Origin: Trileptium ribeirensis
Lineage: Eukaryota; Nematoda; Enoplea; Enoplida; Thoracostomopsidae
Length of the DNA: 64,000 bases
Assembly: GCA_030248225.1 (NCBI GenBank)
Contig: JASANE010012803.1
Coordinates: forward strand, 16,457 to 80,456
Direction: 5' to 3'
This document shows positions 11,032 through 21,470 of this stretch, piece after piece. The notes beneath the pieces are model-generated. The model did not search any database. It saw nothing but the letters and a program-made list of their open reading frames with translations, and had not been told where the DNA came from. Numbering within the stretch: the first letter of the stretch is position 1; each line of letters opens with the position of its first letter. The position numbers were made by a program, and so were the translations under genes.

Positions 11032-12315
11032 GTGCGAGTACTTGTCCATTTTGTACGTAATGTATTGTATAGCAAAACTGTTTCAGTTTGTATACTAATC
11101 ATACTCACTATGCCGATAAGAGGCAATACCCCAACAATCAAGAATACAGCCGTCGCCGGTTTCATCGTTGACCAAAATTCTGAAATAAATGCTTTTTCAA
11201 TATGGGATTTGGATGATTGCATTCAAACTAACGTAATTAGTCAAGAATATCAGTATGGTGCACAATTTAACTGACGCCGCAACTGCAACTGACGTTAGTG
11301 CACAAATCGATGTTAATCCAAATGACGTTAGTGCTTGTAACTATTCAGCCGAACATTCTGTTACTGACTTAGCTCAATATACGGAATGCAACAATTCAAA
11401 TGAAAATTGTGTTAATACATCAGATCAGACTAGTATTCAAATTGATATTACTCAAACTGCAACAACAATTTCCATTCTACAAAATTATGACTGGAATAGT
11501 GCGGCGGACACTTTCAGGAAAATTTACCTACTTCAGTCAACGCTACATCCATCTACAGATGCGCGAAACTACTGTACCACTCAAGTTTGCAAAGACGAAA
11601 CTGACTCTTTTATTACTCAAAAGATAATTGACCAAAATGCAAGTAACGATTGCTACGACAAATTTTCGTGCAGCCTTTGTCTTAAGCGAAAACCTTATGT
11701 TTCTAATTGTCAACTATATTCCACAGGCAACTTTATCTCACACAGTGCAATTCACAAACAATGCCGTTCCTGCGACGGATTTCATATGTATCGAACAATT
11801 CAATAATTGCTCCAGTGAGGCGGTTTCTATTGCTGCAAGTATGTTCTATTTATATACATATTCTTTACAATTCAGATTTTACTATTTTATAAAATTTGTT
11901 TGCCAATGACAATTTACATTTCCTTACTCGAAAATCGCATAGCAGAATGAGCAAATCTTTTCGAATCAGTCGAAACAATCGTAACAACAAGCTAAAATAT
12001 AGTTAGTATTTTTATAGATGTGGCTGCTATGACTATGCAACAACAAATCCTCACAGTTTTCTAGTTGGGGACGATGAATTTTGCTGTACTCATGGCATGA
12101 AAGGTCAAAACTGCGCGCATGCTCAGGAAGATTGCTGCAAAGTCGATACTCCGAACAAGTGCATTCATGTTCGACTGGTGGGAACTGCGTGCTGTAAGCA
12201 TGGAACAAACTGTCCAATCTACTCAAATTTGTATCCACTATTATCTCTCAATTCGAATTCGAAGAAAGGTGCAGACTATAGAAGACGAAAGAAAAAAATG
12301 AAGTCAGTTCAATAA
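11032..12315 (+). CDS. Candidate secreted Cys-rich protein, possibly two or more exons
   Basis: Three adjacent open pieces look coding. The first (11032-11274) has a hydrophobic stretch (VCILIILTMPIRG) that could be a signal peptide. The second (11255-11806) is a 183-codon frame rich in Asn, Thr and Asp with scattered Cys, ending in paired Cys motifs (CSLCLKRKP and CRSCDG). The third (about 12019-12315) follows a tttttatag acceptor and is Cys-dense (CCTHGMKGQNCAH, EDCCKV, ACCKHGTNC). A GTATGT donor near 11839 could link the second and third pieces. Exact frames at these joins are not consistent as read, so this may be one gene with a frameshift, or a relic. I do not recognise the family. Confidence 0.35.
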
Positions 12316-12782
12316 ATTTTCTTGCAATTACTGACTTGCTTTCGGCCAGCAGGATATTTTTTGGAAAAAACCATGCTTGGTACATTAATACTGTGTAAAA
12401 ATTCTACAAATCTGCTCCCATCCTCAGGAACGTTTATATCATAAGGTATTAATACGTACCTTGTAAGATCAACTATAGAAGAGAAGGACTGGTCATCGAC
12501 ACTGAAACTACCATCTTCATTAATGGTAGCATTTCGTAAGTAATGCAGCAATGCTTTAACCTTTCGCTTGAATTGTTTGGGAAATAATTCTAAAACTTCA
12601 TTTAAATCTTGTGAAGGCTCTGTGTTAGTTGTGAACGTTCTTGAAAGTTGCAAAATTTTATAACCTTTTTGCTCCACACTCTCGCCGGTTTTCAGAATTT
12701 GCAAAACATCCAAGTCAAACTGTGAAGGATTTTGTGGTAAATCTGGGACCAGTCCTTCTTTAATAAGATAACATTTGGACAT
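12309..12782 (-). CDS. Polinton small ORF, 157 aa, function unknown
   Basis: An intact frame that starts MSKCYLIKEGLVPDL and ends at 12309. It contains a Lys-rich segment (LFPKQFKRKVKALLHYLR) and a C-terminal Leu/Pro-containing tail (VEFLHSINVPSMVF). It lies next to the other minus-strand structural genes and reads in the same direction, which is why I assign it to the element. I recall similar short proteins at this place in other Polintons, but no biochemical role is known to me. Confidence 0.55.
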   Translation of the reverse strand: MSKCYLIKEGLVPDLPQNPSQFDLDVLQILKTGESVEQKGYKILQLSRTFTTNTEPSQDLNEVLELFPKQFKRKVKALLHYLRNATINEDGSFSVDDQSFSSIVDLTRYVLIPYDINVPEDGSRFVEFLHSINVPSMVFSKKYPAGRKQVSNCKKIY

Positions 12783-12831
12783 TTTAGACGAATGTTTTCA
12801 AAATGGTGAGAACAGGTTTTCACTAAACGCT

Positions 12832-13056
12832 TTAGAAACAATTAGTTTTGGACAACAATTTTCGTTTCGACTGAATACTACATGATTTTGCAGATAATTT
12901 GGTTATGAGACTCTTATACTTTCTCAAATACACATTATCTCGCTTTGCAAGGTTCAAATCTCTGTAAAGGATATTATAGTAAATTTCGGTTACACCTTTG
13001 ATAACAGCAGGCGTTAGCAAAGCTCTTATTTTAGCGCTACTTGATAAATTTGCCAT
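12832..13056 (-). CDS. Polinton small Lys/Arg-rich ORF
   Basis: The useful start is the Met of MANLSSSAKIRALLT at about 13056; the open frame runs further upstream only because the (TA)n microsatellite at 13104-13154 translates as Tyr-Ile repeats. The body (AVIKGVTEIYYNILYRDLNLA, then LRKYKSLITKLSAKSCSIQSKRKLL) matches a short protein family that recurs in Polinton-like elements: an alpha-helical segment with NILxxxxxL, then a basic tail. It ends a little early, before the Gly-Gly-Phe tail that I expect. Role unknown; a DNA-associated or virion protein is possible. Confidence 0.55.
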   Translation of the reverse strand: MANLSSSAKIRALLTPAVIKGVTEIYYNILYRDLNLAKRDNVYLRKYKSLITKLSAKSCSIQSKRKLLSKTNCF

Positions 13057-13096
13057 GATATCCGAACTAGATATGCTATCAAGAAAATCATAAATC

Positions 13097-13101
13097 CAGT
13101 G

Positions 13102-13155
<54 letters not shown>

Positions 13156-13156
13156 C
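13097..13156. repeat. (TA)n microsatellite
   Basis: About 25 uninterrupted TA units at the 5' side of the small Polinton ORF. It separates that ORF from the packaging ATPase. Confidence 0.97.
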
Positions 13157-13171
13157 AAATATTATTAAACA

Positions 13172-13832
13172 TTAAATAATATGTATGTTTTGTATAGAAT
13201 CACATGGAAGAGAAGAGCGAAACTTGAGAAGAGGACTGTTGTATGGACATAAGTTGACCCAAATGAAATCAAAGGGTATAGATTGTGTAGTTTCCTTAAA
13301 CACGTTCATAAAGATTTTAGCCTTGTAAGGCAAAATACTCTGAGCAAATGTGTAAACTTGTCTAAGATCTCTACGACACGAAAGAAGAAAGATATGATTC
13401 ATTTGACGGCTAATTATGACACTGTATTTGCCTTTTAAATACATTGCATGGAAAAGTGCTAAAACAGTTATATTTCTATGATGACTGTATATGGTAAATA
13501 GTGTCATACATTCTAAAGAATTTATCACATCGTGTTGCAAGTCATCGAGTATGAGACAGTTGTATTTGTTGGCCCAAAAATTTTCATTTTCCAACTGTTC
13601 TAAAGGCAATCCTTGATGAAATACAATTTTAGGCGAAATTTCCTTAAATTTGTCATAAATTGGTTGATAAACATCATAACTAAATATATAATATATTATC
13701 AAAATTTGCTTCAACACAATTTTCTGAATAAAGTCGAAAGCATAGCTCCGTTTTGCCGGACATTGATTCACCAACTAGAAGGATTCTTCTAATCCTGGAA
13801 TCTATTTCAACCTCTTTAAATAAGAAATCCAT
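13172..13832 (-). pseudogene. Polinton packaging ATPase (FtsK/HerA type), frameshifted
   Basis: The Met at about 13832 opens a frame holding a Walker A P-loop (VGESMSGKT) near 13770. The rest lies in a second frame ending at 13172. That frame carries the Walker B strand (NCLILDDLQHD) and a downstream block (YSHHRNITVLALFHAM, then RDLRQVYTFAQ) typical of the A32-like/FtsK-HerA ATPases that push DNA into capsids. The frameshift lies just after the P-loop, so no full-length enzyme can be made. In intact relatives the SHH block is followed by QNLF; here it reads FHAMY. Confidence 0.8.
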
Positions 13833-13951
13833 TTTGTGCAACCGTGCAACACTATATCTTATATAGGAAAATTATCGTAAAAATTAATAACCGCGCTGCA
13901 GTTAAGGCGGCGACCCCCCTGCTTTGGAACGGAGGGAGAAAGGGGAGGAGT

Positions 13952-15265
13952 TTAGTAGGTATACGTTGGAACTGTGTTGGATTGAAACAACGTATTTGTT
14001 GATTCTTCGCACAGTGCGTAAAGTATGGTATCTTCTGAAACTGGTTTGCCAAAGGTTAATTTTATCTTCAAATATCCTTGGCTTGGACTCTCAACAAAAG
14101 TTCCACAGCTACTAGAATTTGAAGCTGCTAAGTCAGCTATCCAAATCGTATATCGTCCTGGAAAATCGTCGTAGAATATATCTAAACTTTTATTAGCAAA
14201 TCCAAGACCACGAAACATTGAAAAGTATGCAAAAGCATAATGTTTACCATCAAACGAGGAAGAGAGATCTTCACTTGTAAATATTGGTTGCTCATTTTTG
14301 TACATAGTAAAATTGGTTACATTATTATGAATAAATTCATAATGATTGAGTGTTATATCGGTGCCATCAGCAGCATTTTTCCTTACCATGAAAACGTAAA
14401 TACATTTAGGCATGCTGCCGGCAGGAATTAGAGTCCACTGGTGTGTTGTGTCATTTTTGCGAATTATATGATCATAAAGTGTGTGTCTTAGAGATGGAAT
14501 AAACAACTTATTACTTGCAAGACATCTGTTTTGTTCCTGCAGAGATGCCGAAGTGGGTTTAACAAAATTACAAAATACTTGAATATTATCAATTTGAATA
14601 ATGTACGATTTTCCTTTCAATGAAACAAGAACAAAATTGTGAGGCTGTCGCGATAGCTTTATTTGCAACACCACAATCAGTTGGTAGGCATCTGCTGGAA
14701 TTGAATACAGAGTTGAATGGTTTTACATATAAATTACATCCTTGTGATTTTAAAATATATGTTTGCCGTTGTACTAAATCCTGATTATCTTGCAAACTAT
14801 TAAAGCAAAAAACTGTGGCTTTATAGAACATTGAGGCATGCAAAACAGACTCTTTAACACCTTTCTCTAAATTTGTCAATGCTAACACATAATTCATATA
14901 AGCAAAATTTGATCCATCAAGTGTAACTTTAATGTTGTTTATGCTTAACTCGATGTCTGAAAACAGGGAATTTCCTGGCAGGTTGAAGGGAGCTACCTTT
15001 TCGTCAACTGCGATAGGTTGCATTTTATCATTTAAAACCTTTATGTTTAGTAACATAAAGGCTGAACTTAAATCGACACACCAATTTGGATCTTTTTCTA
15101 ACCTAAATGTGAGTTATTTGCATTTGGGAGACCTGACATAAATGTAAACTCTTTGAGGACAGTTTCCTCAACAGCATTTTGAACTGATGGAACTTCGGAC
15201 CAGGCCGAGCTTTCAATATTGCAAGGCTGAGTGCCTACATGAAACATATCTACTGTATTCGCCAT
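13952..15265 (-). pseudogene. Polinton major capsid protein (double jelly-roll), three frame segments
   Basis: The Met at 15265 starts a frame that stops near 15104 (TAG). Two further segments, 14589-15056 and 13952-14674, are in different frames. Together they follow the family order: CVDLSSAFMLLNIKV (the IDLS strand), VAPFNLPGNSLFSDIELSIN (the typical N-x-x-x-x-SLF-x-D-x-x-x-x-N signature), a linker with the QIKLSRQPHNF strand, then SMPKCIYVFMVRKNAADG and a C-terminal GYLKIKLTFGKPVSEDTI strand. These match the hexon-like capsid family often labelled F54H12.2-like in animal genomes. It would form the icosahedral shell; this copy is disrupted at least twice. Confidence 0.85.
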
Positions 15266-15298
15266 TTTTGTTGAAAAACTGAGGATTAAGTGGTTTTA

Positions 15299-15307
15299 CT
15301 TTATATA
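15299..15307 (-). promoter_or_regulatory. TATA-like box ahead of the capsid gene
   Basis: The minus strand reads TATATAAAG about 35-40 bases before the capsid Met at 15265, a normal distance for a TATA box and a short leader. Position-based inference only. Confidence 0.4.
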
Positions 15308-15329
15308 AATTATAGGAGTTAAAAAATAA

Positions 15330-15515
15330 TTAAATTTTGATATTGCGTTTTCTGACTGTTCGCCGCTTCTTCACGACCTTCCTTTTAGGTCGACCTCTTT
15401 TGACCTTTTTTACAGCTTTTCTCTTAGTCTTTTTACGCGCACCTGTCAAACTAACCATTTTGACAGGAATACATGCATGCCGAGCTATATTGTAAATAAT
15501 AGGAGTTGTATACAT
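15330..15515 (-). CDS. Polinton small basic core-like protein (pX-like)
   Basis: An intact 61-codon frame. After an N-terminal segment (PIIYNIARHACIP) the rest is almost only Lys, Arg and Val/Thr (KKTKRKAVKKVKRGRPKRK, then VVKKRRTVRKR). It includes a GRPK piece like an AT-hook. Small, very basic proteins that coat the packaged genome are known from adenoviruses, and similar ORFs occur in Polintons beside the capsid gene. Role inferred from charge and position; the Met used may be at about 15461 (MVSLTGARK) rather than 15515. Confidence 0.6.
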   Translation of the reverse strand: MYTTPIIYNIARHACIPVKMVSLTGARKKTKRKAVKKVKRGRPKRKVVKKRRTVRKRNIKI

Positions 15516-15575
15516 TATAACATTGATTTTACGTCTGTACTGCTCAGTATTTATAGATTTCTGGACGTAAAAGTA

Positions 15576-16145
15576 TTAAATTGTTCTCTTTTGCTTTGGA
15601 GGCTTTGGTATGGTCACTGTCCTCTGCTCCGCTGGATTTGGAACAAGAACCAATTCCGTTGCATAGAAACTTCCATTCAAAATTGAATTGTTTACATCTG
15701 AAATACGATACGTGGCATCGTGAGTATGCAAAATTTGGTTAATTTGAAAAATTTCCTTTGAAATCATCATGTCGTGACCCATTGCAAACTGCGTCGTTGT
15801 CAACTTTATCCTAACGGGAGCACCTACTTGAAATTTCGGAGTTTTGAATGACTACTTTCGTATACATTCGTTCGTAAATATCAGCCTGATTGGAAGGATT
15901 TACTTCACTCCAATTCTTTCGCGACATATAAAATTTGTATGTGGTAGACTTCAATAGTCTAATAGTACGTTCGCTTTGCGAGCTATTGATATTTGGATCA
16001 TTGTAAAATACACATGAATATTTTGTTTTGCAAAATATTCTTTTACAACTTTGTTTTTAAAATCTAAGCCGTTGTCAACGTTTATAGAACTAGGCTGACG
16101 ACGTGAAGTGCTAAAAATATCTTCAAACGCTTTCTTGACGTTTTG
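15576..16145 (-). pseudogene. Polinton retroviral-type integrase, C-terminal half
   Basis: Reading down from 16145, a first frame has the second catalytic Asp region (SSINVDNGLDFKN, the D-x-G-x-E/D-F block) and KQNIHVYFT. A second frame then gives SQSERTIRLLK with the catalytic Glu, followed by KFYMSRKNW. A third frame (15576-15803) has the C-terminal binding domain: SKEIFQINQI, TYRISDVNNS and LNGSFYATELVLV. The N-terminal zinc finger and first Asp are missing, because no matching frame exists above 16145. It would insert element DNA into the host chromosome; this copy is a broken fragment. Confidence 0.8.
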
Positions 16146-16440
16146 ATTTTAAGGGTTTATAAAAGAGAAATCTTGAAAATTGATCAACACACAAAAAAAG
16201 AATGACTTAAATATTAAATTAATTAAAAAAGAATGAATTTAACAAGAAGCAACAAATGTCTTCTTGATATTCTTTCTATGTCTGTCAACACCACAAAATG
16301 CACACGCCGATGTAGGGTCATACCACAAGATATTATTAACACATATCTCAACAATTTATTAGACATGTTTCAATTTACAAATATTCAAAAAAACTGTACA
16401 ATATATACTTTATTTTTTTTTAAAGCATTCATTACATTCT

Positions 16441-16851
16441 TTAAACAGTATCAAGAGTTTTTCGATGGCTTTCAATGCTTGACGAGCTTGTAATATCTCT
16501 CGTAGGTTTCACCAAAATTTCACCGCGATGATTTCGCACGTAATCTGTCTTGGTTAGATCCATCATTGGAATGAAATAGCGAACATCAATGAGGTTTTCT
16601 GAGAAGCTGCTGTTGAAAAAAATTGGACGAATAGCCTTGATGCCACGTTTTTTCTGTATTTCTTGTTCTGAGCTATCGATAATATAATTGTCCGGTAAAG
16701 GAAATTTCTTTTGATCTTGTTCCACAACAGTCATTGCATCTTGAATAACTGGTTCTTGGTGTTGCTGCAGTTGTACATCTTGACGACTGATCTTTGATAG
16801 AATACCGTCCATCGTAGATTCAGAAATGCGCTTTTGAGTTATTTTCGACAA
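16441..16851 (-). CDS. Unknown Polinton-associated ORF, 136 aa
   Basis: An intact frame, Gln- and Ser-rich at its N-terminus (VQLQQHQEPVIQ) and more ordered later (IRPIFFNSSFSENLIDVRYF, then DLTKTDYVRNHRGEIL). It ends in a Ser-rich tail. It is the first gene on the minus side of the divergent promoter region facing polB, and its frame is undamaged, unlike its neighbours. I do not recognise a domain. It could be an accessory protein of the element; it is not the missing protease, since I see no Cys-His-type catalytic pattern. Confidence 0.45.
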   Translation of the reverse strand: MSKITQKRISESTMDGILSKISRQDVQLQQHQEPVIQDAMTVVEQDQKKFPLPDNYIIDSSEQEIQKKRGIKAIRPIFFNSSFSENLIDVRYFIPMMDLTKTDYVRNHRGEILVKPTRDITSSSSIESHRKTLDTV

Positions 16852-17257
16852 TGGAATGGATTGAGACAGAAACGCTGATTTGTATAAGAGAATTTAGTAA
16901 AAATTACGCAACCTAGCCAATACAAGAATGATGTAATTTTGCGACGAAATAATCTCAAAATTGCTGATTTTAAGATATAATCAATTTCTAGATGTCAAAA
17001 ATAGCACAATTTAAGAAATAAGATATTTCTAGATGCCAAAAATAGCAAAATTTCGAAACACTGAAAATTTATTATTGGAAAATAGCCAAAAATAAAACTT
17101 TGGTAAAAATAGATATTGTCAAGATAAAAATAATTAAAAATTTTTAAATTCTTAAAAAATTAAAATAAAAAATAGAAAATTTTAAGTTTAGAAAATAGAA
17201 ATTTGTAAGTGGAAATATCCTATATAAGCTGGATATTCAGACAAACACAAATCAGTC
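16852..17257. promoter_or_regulatory. Divergent AT-rich intergenic region with TATA box for polB
   Basis: Between the minus-strand block and polB lies 406 bp of A-rich DNA with short direct repeats (gatttctagatgtcaaaaatagca-like units near 16985 and 17025). TATATAAG at 17221-17228 lies 30 bases before the polB ATG, so transcription of polB would start close to its start codon. Confidence 0.5.
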
Positions 17258-19445
17258 ATGTCGTTCAAGCGCAGCGCTGATCAAGGTAGCCATTCTTCGA
17301 TCGAATCAAAACGACCAAAGACTCGAAGGATGATAACAAGCGCAGATGTTCGTGAGTTATTTGGCAAGTATTATAGCATAACCGCTATTGAAGAAAGATC
17401 AAGCAAAAAATTAAAAACAAAAATCTTCGACTACACAGTAACCTTTAAGGGTCTTGATGATACAAATATGTAGGAACTCAGTGAAAAATTATACAATATT
17501 TTAGGTGAAATCTTCGATTATGTAACAAAGGATATTAAGCATCACGACTACTTCAGACTCATCATTCAAAGTAACAATTTGCAATATCTTATCAGTATCC
17601 CATATGTTAAGTTGGATCAGTTTTCACTCGAAATGGTGCTGGATAGAATTGAATCTACGTTAAATTCAAACGAAAGTTTATTCTTAGGCAAAGATATAAA
17701 GCTAAATATTATTCACACTGAATTCCCTTCCCCAGGAATGGGCTAGTGCAAAGCTATAAACTCTTCAAGCAGCGTTGATTCTTTTCGTGCAGTAAAAAGA
17801 AGCATAGTTCAAGTTCCAGTTTCTGCAAACTGCTTGGGAGTTGATCTTCTTACAAACTTACAAATCGTTAACAATCCTAGTATAGATCCAGTTCGAAATG
17901 TAATCAGATCTCTTAGTCGAGACATAGAAATGATAAAACAATTTTATTTCGATAGTGGAGTGGAGTACGCAACACCTTGTGGAATCGAAGAACTAAATTT
18001 ATTTAAAGCCCGCCTTGTACAGTACCAAATAGTAGTTTTCGATGGAATTGCAGATGTGGTATTCAACGGAGATAATAACAAAAGGAAATTATTTGTTACT
18101 AAACAATGAACATTTTGATGTAATTAAAAGTATTTGTGGCTTCTTTTAAAGCAAATTCTTTTGCGCAAAATGTCTTAAGCCTTTCAAAAAGACACATAGC
18201 TGTGAAATATGTTGTGCTTTGTGTTTCAATGGTACGTATATGTCTTAACCGATCATTTTTAAAGGAGCGACATAACTTGCATATATTGTAGCATGGTGTT
18301 TTTCAACCGATGTTTAACAGCTCATTTATTGGCTAAAAACTGTGAAAACTATACAAAATGTCAGACATGCAGAAAACGAATTTTAACAACAAACCAGGAC
18401 AACCATCACTGCGGTGAATTTTACTGCTCGGTGTGCAAAGGATGGTGCCATCCTAAAAATCATTTGTGCTACATGCAGAAAGTTAAACTTTCTGAACAAC
18501 AAACAACTAAATACATTTACTTTGACGTGGAGTCAATGACAGATGAAGACACAGGGAAGCATGTTCCAAATTTGCTAGTCTCTAAGGAAGAAGACTTTTC
18601 CGAAATTGTTCATCGAGGTGAGAATTGTGTGGGTGAATTTATGGCGTTTTTGCTTGAACAAAGGTCGCAACATCGGAATACTCTTCACGTTATTGCTCAC
18701 TTTCTGTCTGGATACGACTCATATCTTATTTTAGAATGGTTATATAAACAAAATAATGTTGCAAAAAATGTAATTATCAAAGGTGCTCAGTTTATACAAA
18801 TAGATTGGCCGCAATATAAAGTTTCTTGATAGCAATAATTTTTTCAACTGTTCTTTGAGAAGTCTTCCGAAAAGTTTTAACTTTACTACAAATCTTTGTA
18901 AAGGATGGTTTCCACACTATCTGAACACACAGAAACTGCAAAGATACTGTGGATCGTTCCCTGCTATGAAATACGTTGAGCCTGAAAAATGAAACCTGAG
19001 GACCAGAAAGAATTTTTTCACTGGTGGATAAGATCAAAGACAACGAACGAATTTACTATAAAGATGTAAATTCATTATATCCTTTTGTTTTGAAGAACAA
19101 AAAATGCCTATCAAATTTCCGGAAATTATAACCGAAAACTTTGAGCGATCAAGGAATATTTTGGATTGGCGTACTGCAAGATACTTCCACCTGAAACTGC
19201 TATCCTTGGTTTGCTGCCATATTCTGGATCGGATGGAAAACTGATATTTCCACTATGCCATACTTGTTCAACAGAGACATAAAACAGAAAATGTACTCAC
19301 GAAGCTAAATATCGATGCTTGCGAGGCGTATGGACAACTATTGAAATAATGTATGCACTTCAAAGAAACTATACACTGATTGAAATCTACAAGGTATGGC
19401 ACTTTGAAGAGCGATCGAAAACGGTGATCTGGGACTACGCTAATA

Positions 19446-19957
19446 CTTATTTGAAGTTGATGAATGAAGCCTCAGCATTCCCAGCAGAATGTCAGTCACA
19501 AGGAGATCGAGAAACATTCATAGAACAATGGAAAGAGAAAGAAGACATACAACTAGATGCCAACAACATGAAAAAGAATCCTGGCATACGATCAATCGCG
19601 AAGCTGGCTCTAAATAGTCTATGTAAGTATTTTAGTCAATGTTTGGTTATTGTAATGTTCGTTTTATTTATAAAGTAGTGTTGGATTAATTAACATTAAC
19701 ACTTATTTGAACTTGATGACTGAAGCCTCAGGATTCCCAATAGAATGTCAGTCACAAGAAGATCGAGAAACATTCATACAACAATGGAAAGAGAAAGAAC
19801 ACATACAACTAGATGCCAACAACATGAAAAAGAATCCTGGCATACGATCAATCGCGAAGCTGGCTCTAAATAGTCTATGTAAGTATTTTAGTCAACGTTT
19901 GGTTATTGTAATGTTCGTTTTATTTATAAAATTGTGTTGGATTAATGTATATATAAT
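19446..19957 (+). repeat. 256-bp tandem duplication of the polB motif-B exon
   Basis: Copy 1 runs from about 19446 to 19701 and copy 2 from 19702 to about 19957. They differ at a limited number of bases. Each contains the exon end, the GTAAGT donor (19623 and 19879) and the first part of the intron. Only copy 2 is next to the acceptor at 20019. Confidence 0.9.
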
Positions 19958-20019
19958 TTGTGTGCTGGTGTGTTTATGTGTATGTCATATGTAACTTTTA
20001 AATGTTTATTTTGTTTTAG
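19879..20019 (+). other. Spliceosomal intron in Polinton polB
   Basis: Donor CTAT|GTAAGT and acceptor TTTTGTTTTAG|GGG. Removing these 141 bp joins T to GG and restores Trp in the conserved L-N-S-L-W-G-K block of motif B, then runs on in frame into GKLGQNMNFV. The exact match to a conserved residue makes a true intron much more likely than chance. Confidence 0.8.
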
Positions 20020-20389
20020 GGGAAAGTTAGGTCAAAATATGAATTTTGTGAAAGCAAAATATGTCGACGACTACAGCAATTTCGTGAAGTGTATCTTAGA
20101 TCCACGGCACGAAGTCACAGAAGTCGAAGTGGCTGGCGATAACATGATGCTTGTCAACTACACGATAAAAAAGAACTTAAAACCCTGCAGCTTTCTCAAA
20201 TATGCCTATTGCATGCTTCAGGACACCGCACGCCGGTCTACATCTGCTGGAATTAATGGAAAAAGTGCAGAGGATGATCCTTTACTCTGATACTGACAGT
20301 TTGATATACGTGAGTGATAACAAAGGAAGAAAATTGAAGAACCTGTGTTTCTGGGTGACTTGAACGAATTGAAAGCTCCTAAAAATTAA

Positions 20390-21250
20390 AGAATAATTAT
20401 CCTAATTTTTTAATTTTATATAAATATATGGTTTTTTATATATTTTATTATACCATTGTGAGTTTCACAGTTCAGGTACAGTCTGAGGCTAATAGTCCGA
20501 CTGTTGAATGTTACTTAAATACGTTTTGGATTTTGGTTTGCAGGGTTACCAAATATGTCTCTCAAAAATATCTATACCGCTACCGATTTTTAATTTTTCT
20601 TCTAATTCTTGTATCCTGTGATATGTTACAAGGTCGAAAACTAATAGCGTAACATTAGATCAGACAGTACTTGCTAATCCTTCACAAATGGTGTCTAGGC
20701 TACAAAGTCTGGTTAGCTCGAACGATATCAAGTTTACTTCTAATGCTACTACTGGAAGTTAGAATTAAGTGCCTCAATGGAGCAAAACTTGACAACATTT
20801 CTCCAATTTTAGTGAATGCTTTGGGTCTGGATGCTAACTCGGTTTCAAGTACAACAACAGGCAAACATATGCGTGATAATGACTTTTATAGCAGAGTGCT
20901 AGCTCTGTAGGCGGATTTTATTAAATACCACATTATTGAAAATAATTCAAAAAAATATTAGCTCTTGCGACAAATTTACATACTGATGACAGTAGCATCT
21001 TTTATGAACCTAAAAACCTAAATTACGTACCTTATAATATGCTGTATACAATAAGCTTAAACTTAAATTGGTATATCTCGATGGATACCCCGTCGAATAT
21101 GGTAACGGTAAGGTGATTTTTCAACTAAGGTTTCAAAAAATCGAGGATGTTGTGGACAATTTTGTCGAAAGAAGGTATAACAATATGTAGTGTAGTTGTA
21201 TGAATATCTCGAAAATTATGACCCTTTTGTTGACAGCCGTTTTTTGTTCT
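20390..21250. other. Gene-free DNA downstream of polB
   Basis: No recognisable domain. One frame (about 20671-20910, with NISPILVNALGLDANSVSSTT) is open for 79 codons without a known family. It could belong to the Polinton end, but no terminal repeat was found. Confidence 0.4.
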
Positions 21251-21257
21251 GGATCAC

Positions 21258-21470
21258 TCGAATGTTTGTCAAAACACAATGCACGTTTTTTAGATTCTGA
21301 AAAAATACTGTAAAATTTTGCGGAGCGTTCGAATGTTTGTCAAAGCACAACGCACATTTTTGAGGTTTCTGAAAAGGTGCTCTGAGATTTTCTTGCGGAG
21401 CGTTCGAATGTTTGTCAAAACACAACGCAGGTTTTTGAGGTTTCTGAAAAAGTGCCTCTTAGGACCACAA
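21258..21470. repeat. Three-copy tandem repeat, unit 71-75 bp
   Basis: Units start at tcgaatgtttgtcaaa (21258, 21329, 21404) and run through cacaacgca, tttttgaggtttctgaaaa. The third unit ends near 21450. No link to a gene is seen. Confidence 0.85.

Larger units (their letters stand above)
12309..20389. mobile_element. Polinton/Maverick (adintovirus-like) element, decayed
   Basis: The gene set defines it: protein-primed DNA polymerase B on the plus strand (17258-20389) and, divergently on the minus strand, a small unknown ORF, retroviral-type integrase, a small very basic protein, a double jelly-roll capsid protein, an FtsK/HerA-type packaging ATPase and two small conserved Polinton ORFs. 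Capsid, ATPase, integrase and polymerase all carry frameshifts or stops. I did not find the adenain-like protease or the minor (penton) capsid gene, nor terminal inverted repeats, so the limits given are those of the genes and the element has been truncated or eroded at both ends. Confidence 0.9.
17258..20389 (+). pseudogene. polB: Polinton protein-primed DNA polymerase B, with intron
   Basis: Starts at ATG 17258 (MSFKRSADQGSH). The N-terminal region has in-frame stops near 17471 and 17745. A Cys/His-rich zinc segment (18292-18480) precedes the 3'-5' exonuclease (YIYFDVES, ExoI; VIAHFLSGYDSYLIL, ExoII). Then come KGWFPHYLN, motif A (YYKDVNSLYPF near 19060), the GVWTTIEI block, motif B (NPGIRSIAKLALNSL) and motif C (YSDTDSLIYV near 20290). 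Frameshifts occur near 18820, 19090-19320 and 20285. Motif B lies on an exon that is tandemly duplicated and is followed by a GT-AG intron. The C-terminus is cut at 20389. It would replicate the element from a protein primer; this copy cannot. Confidence 0.9.

Noticed and set aside
13057..13158. Tyr-Ile repeat protein start
   Set aside because: It is the (TA)n microsatellite in translation; the real small ORF starts at about 13056.
18232..18291. Second intron in polB (60 bp, GTACGT...TTGTAG)
   Set aside because: Splice-like ends exist, but removing it leaves the zinc segment one base out of frame, so I cannot support it.
21258..21450. CRISPR-like direct repeats
   Set aside because: Units abut with no unique spacers of fixed size, and this is an animal genome.
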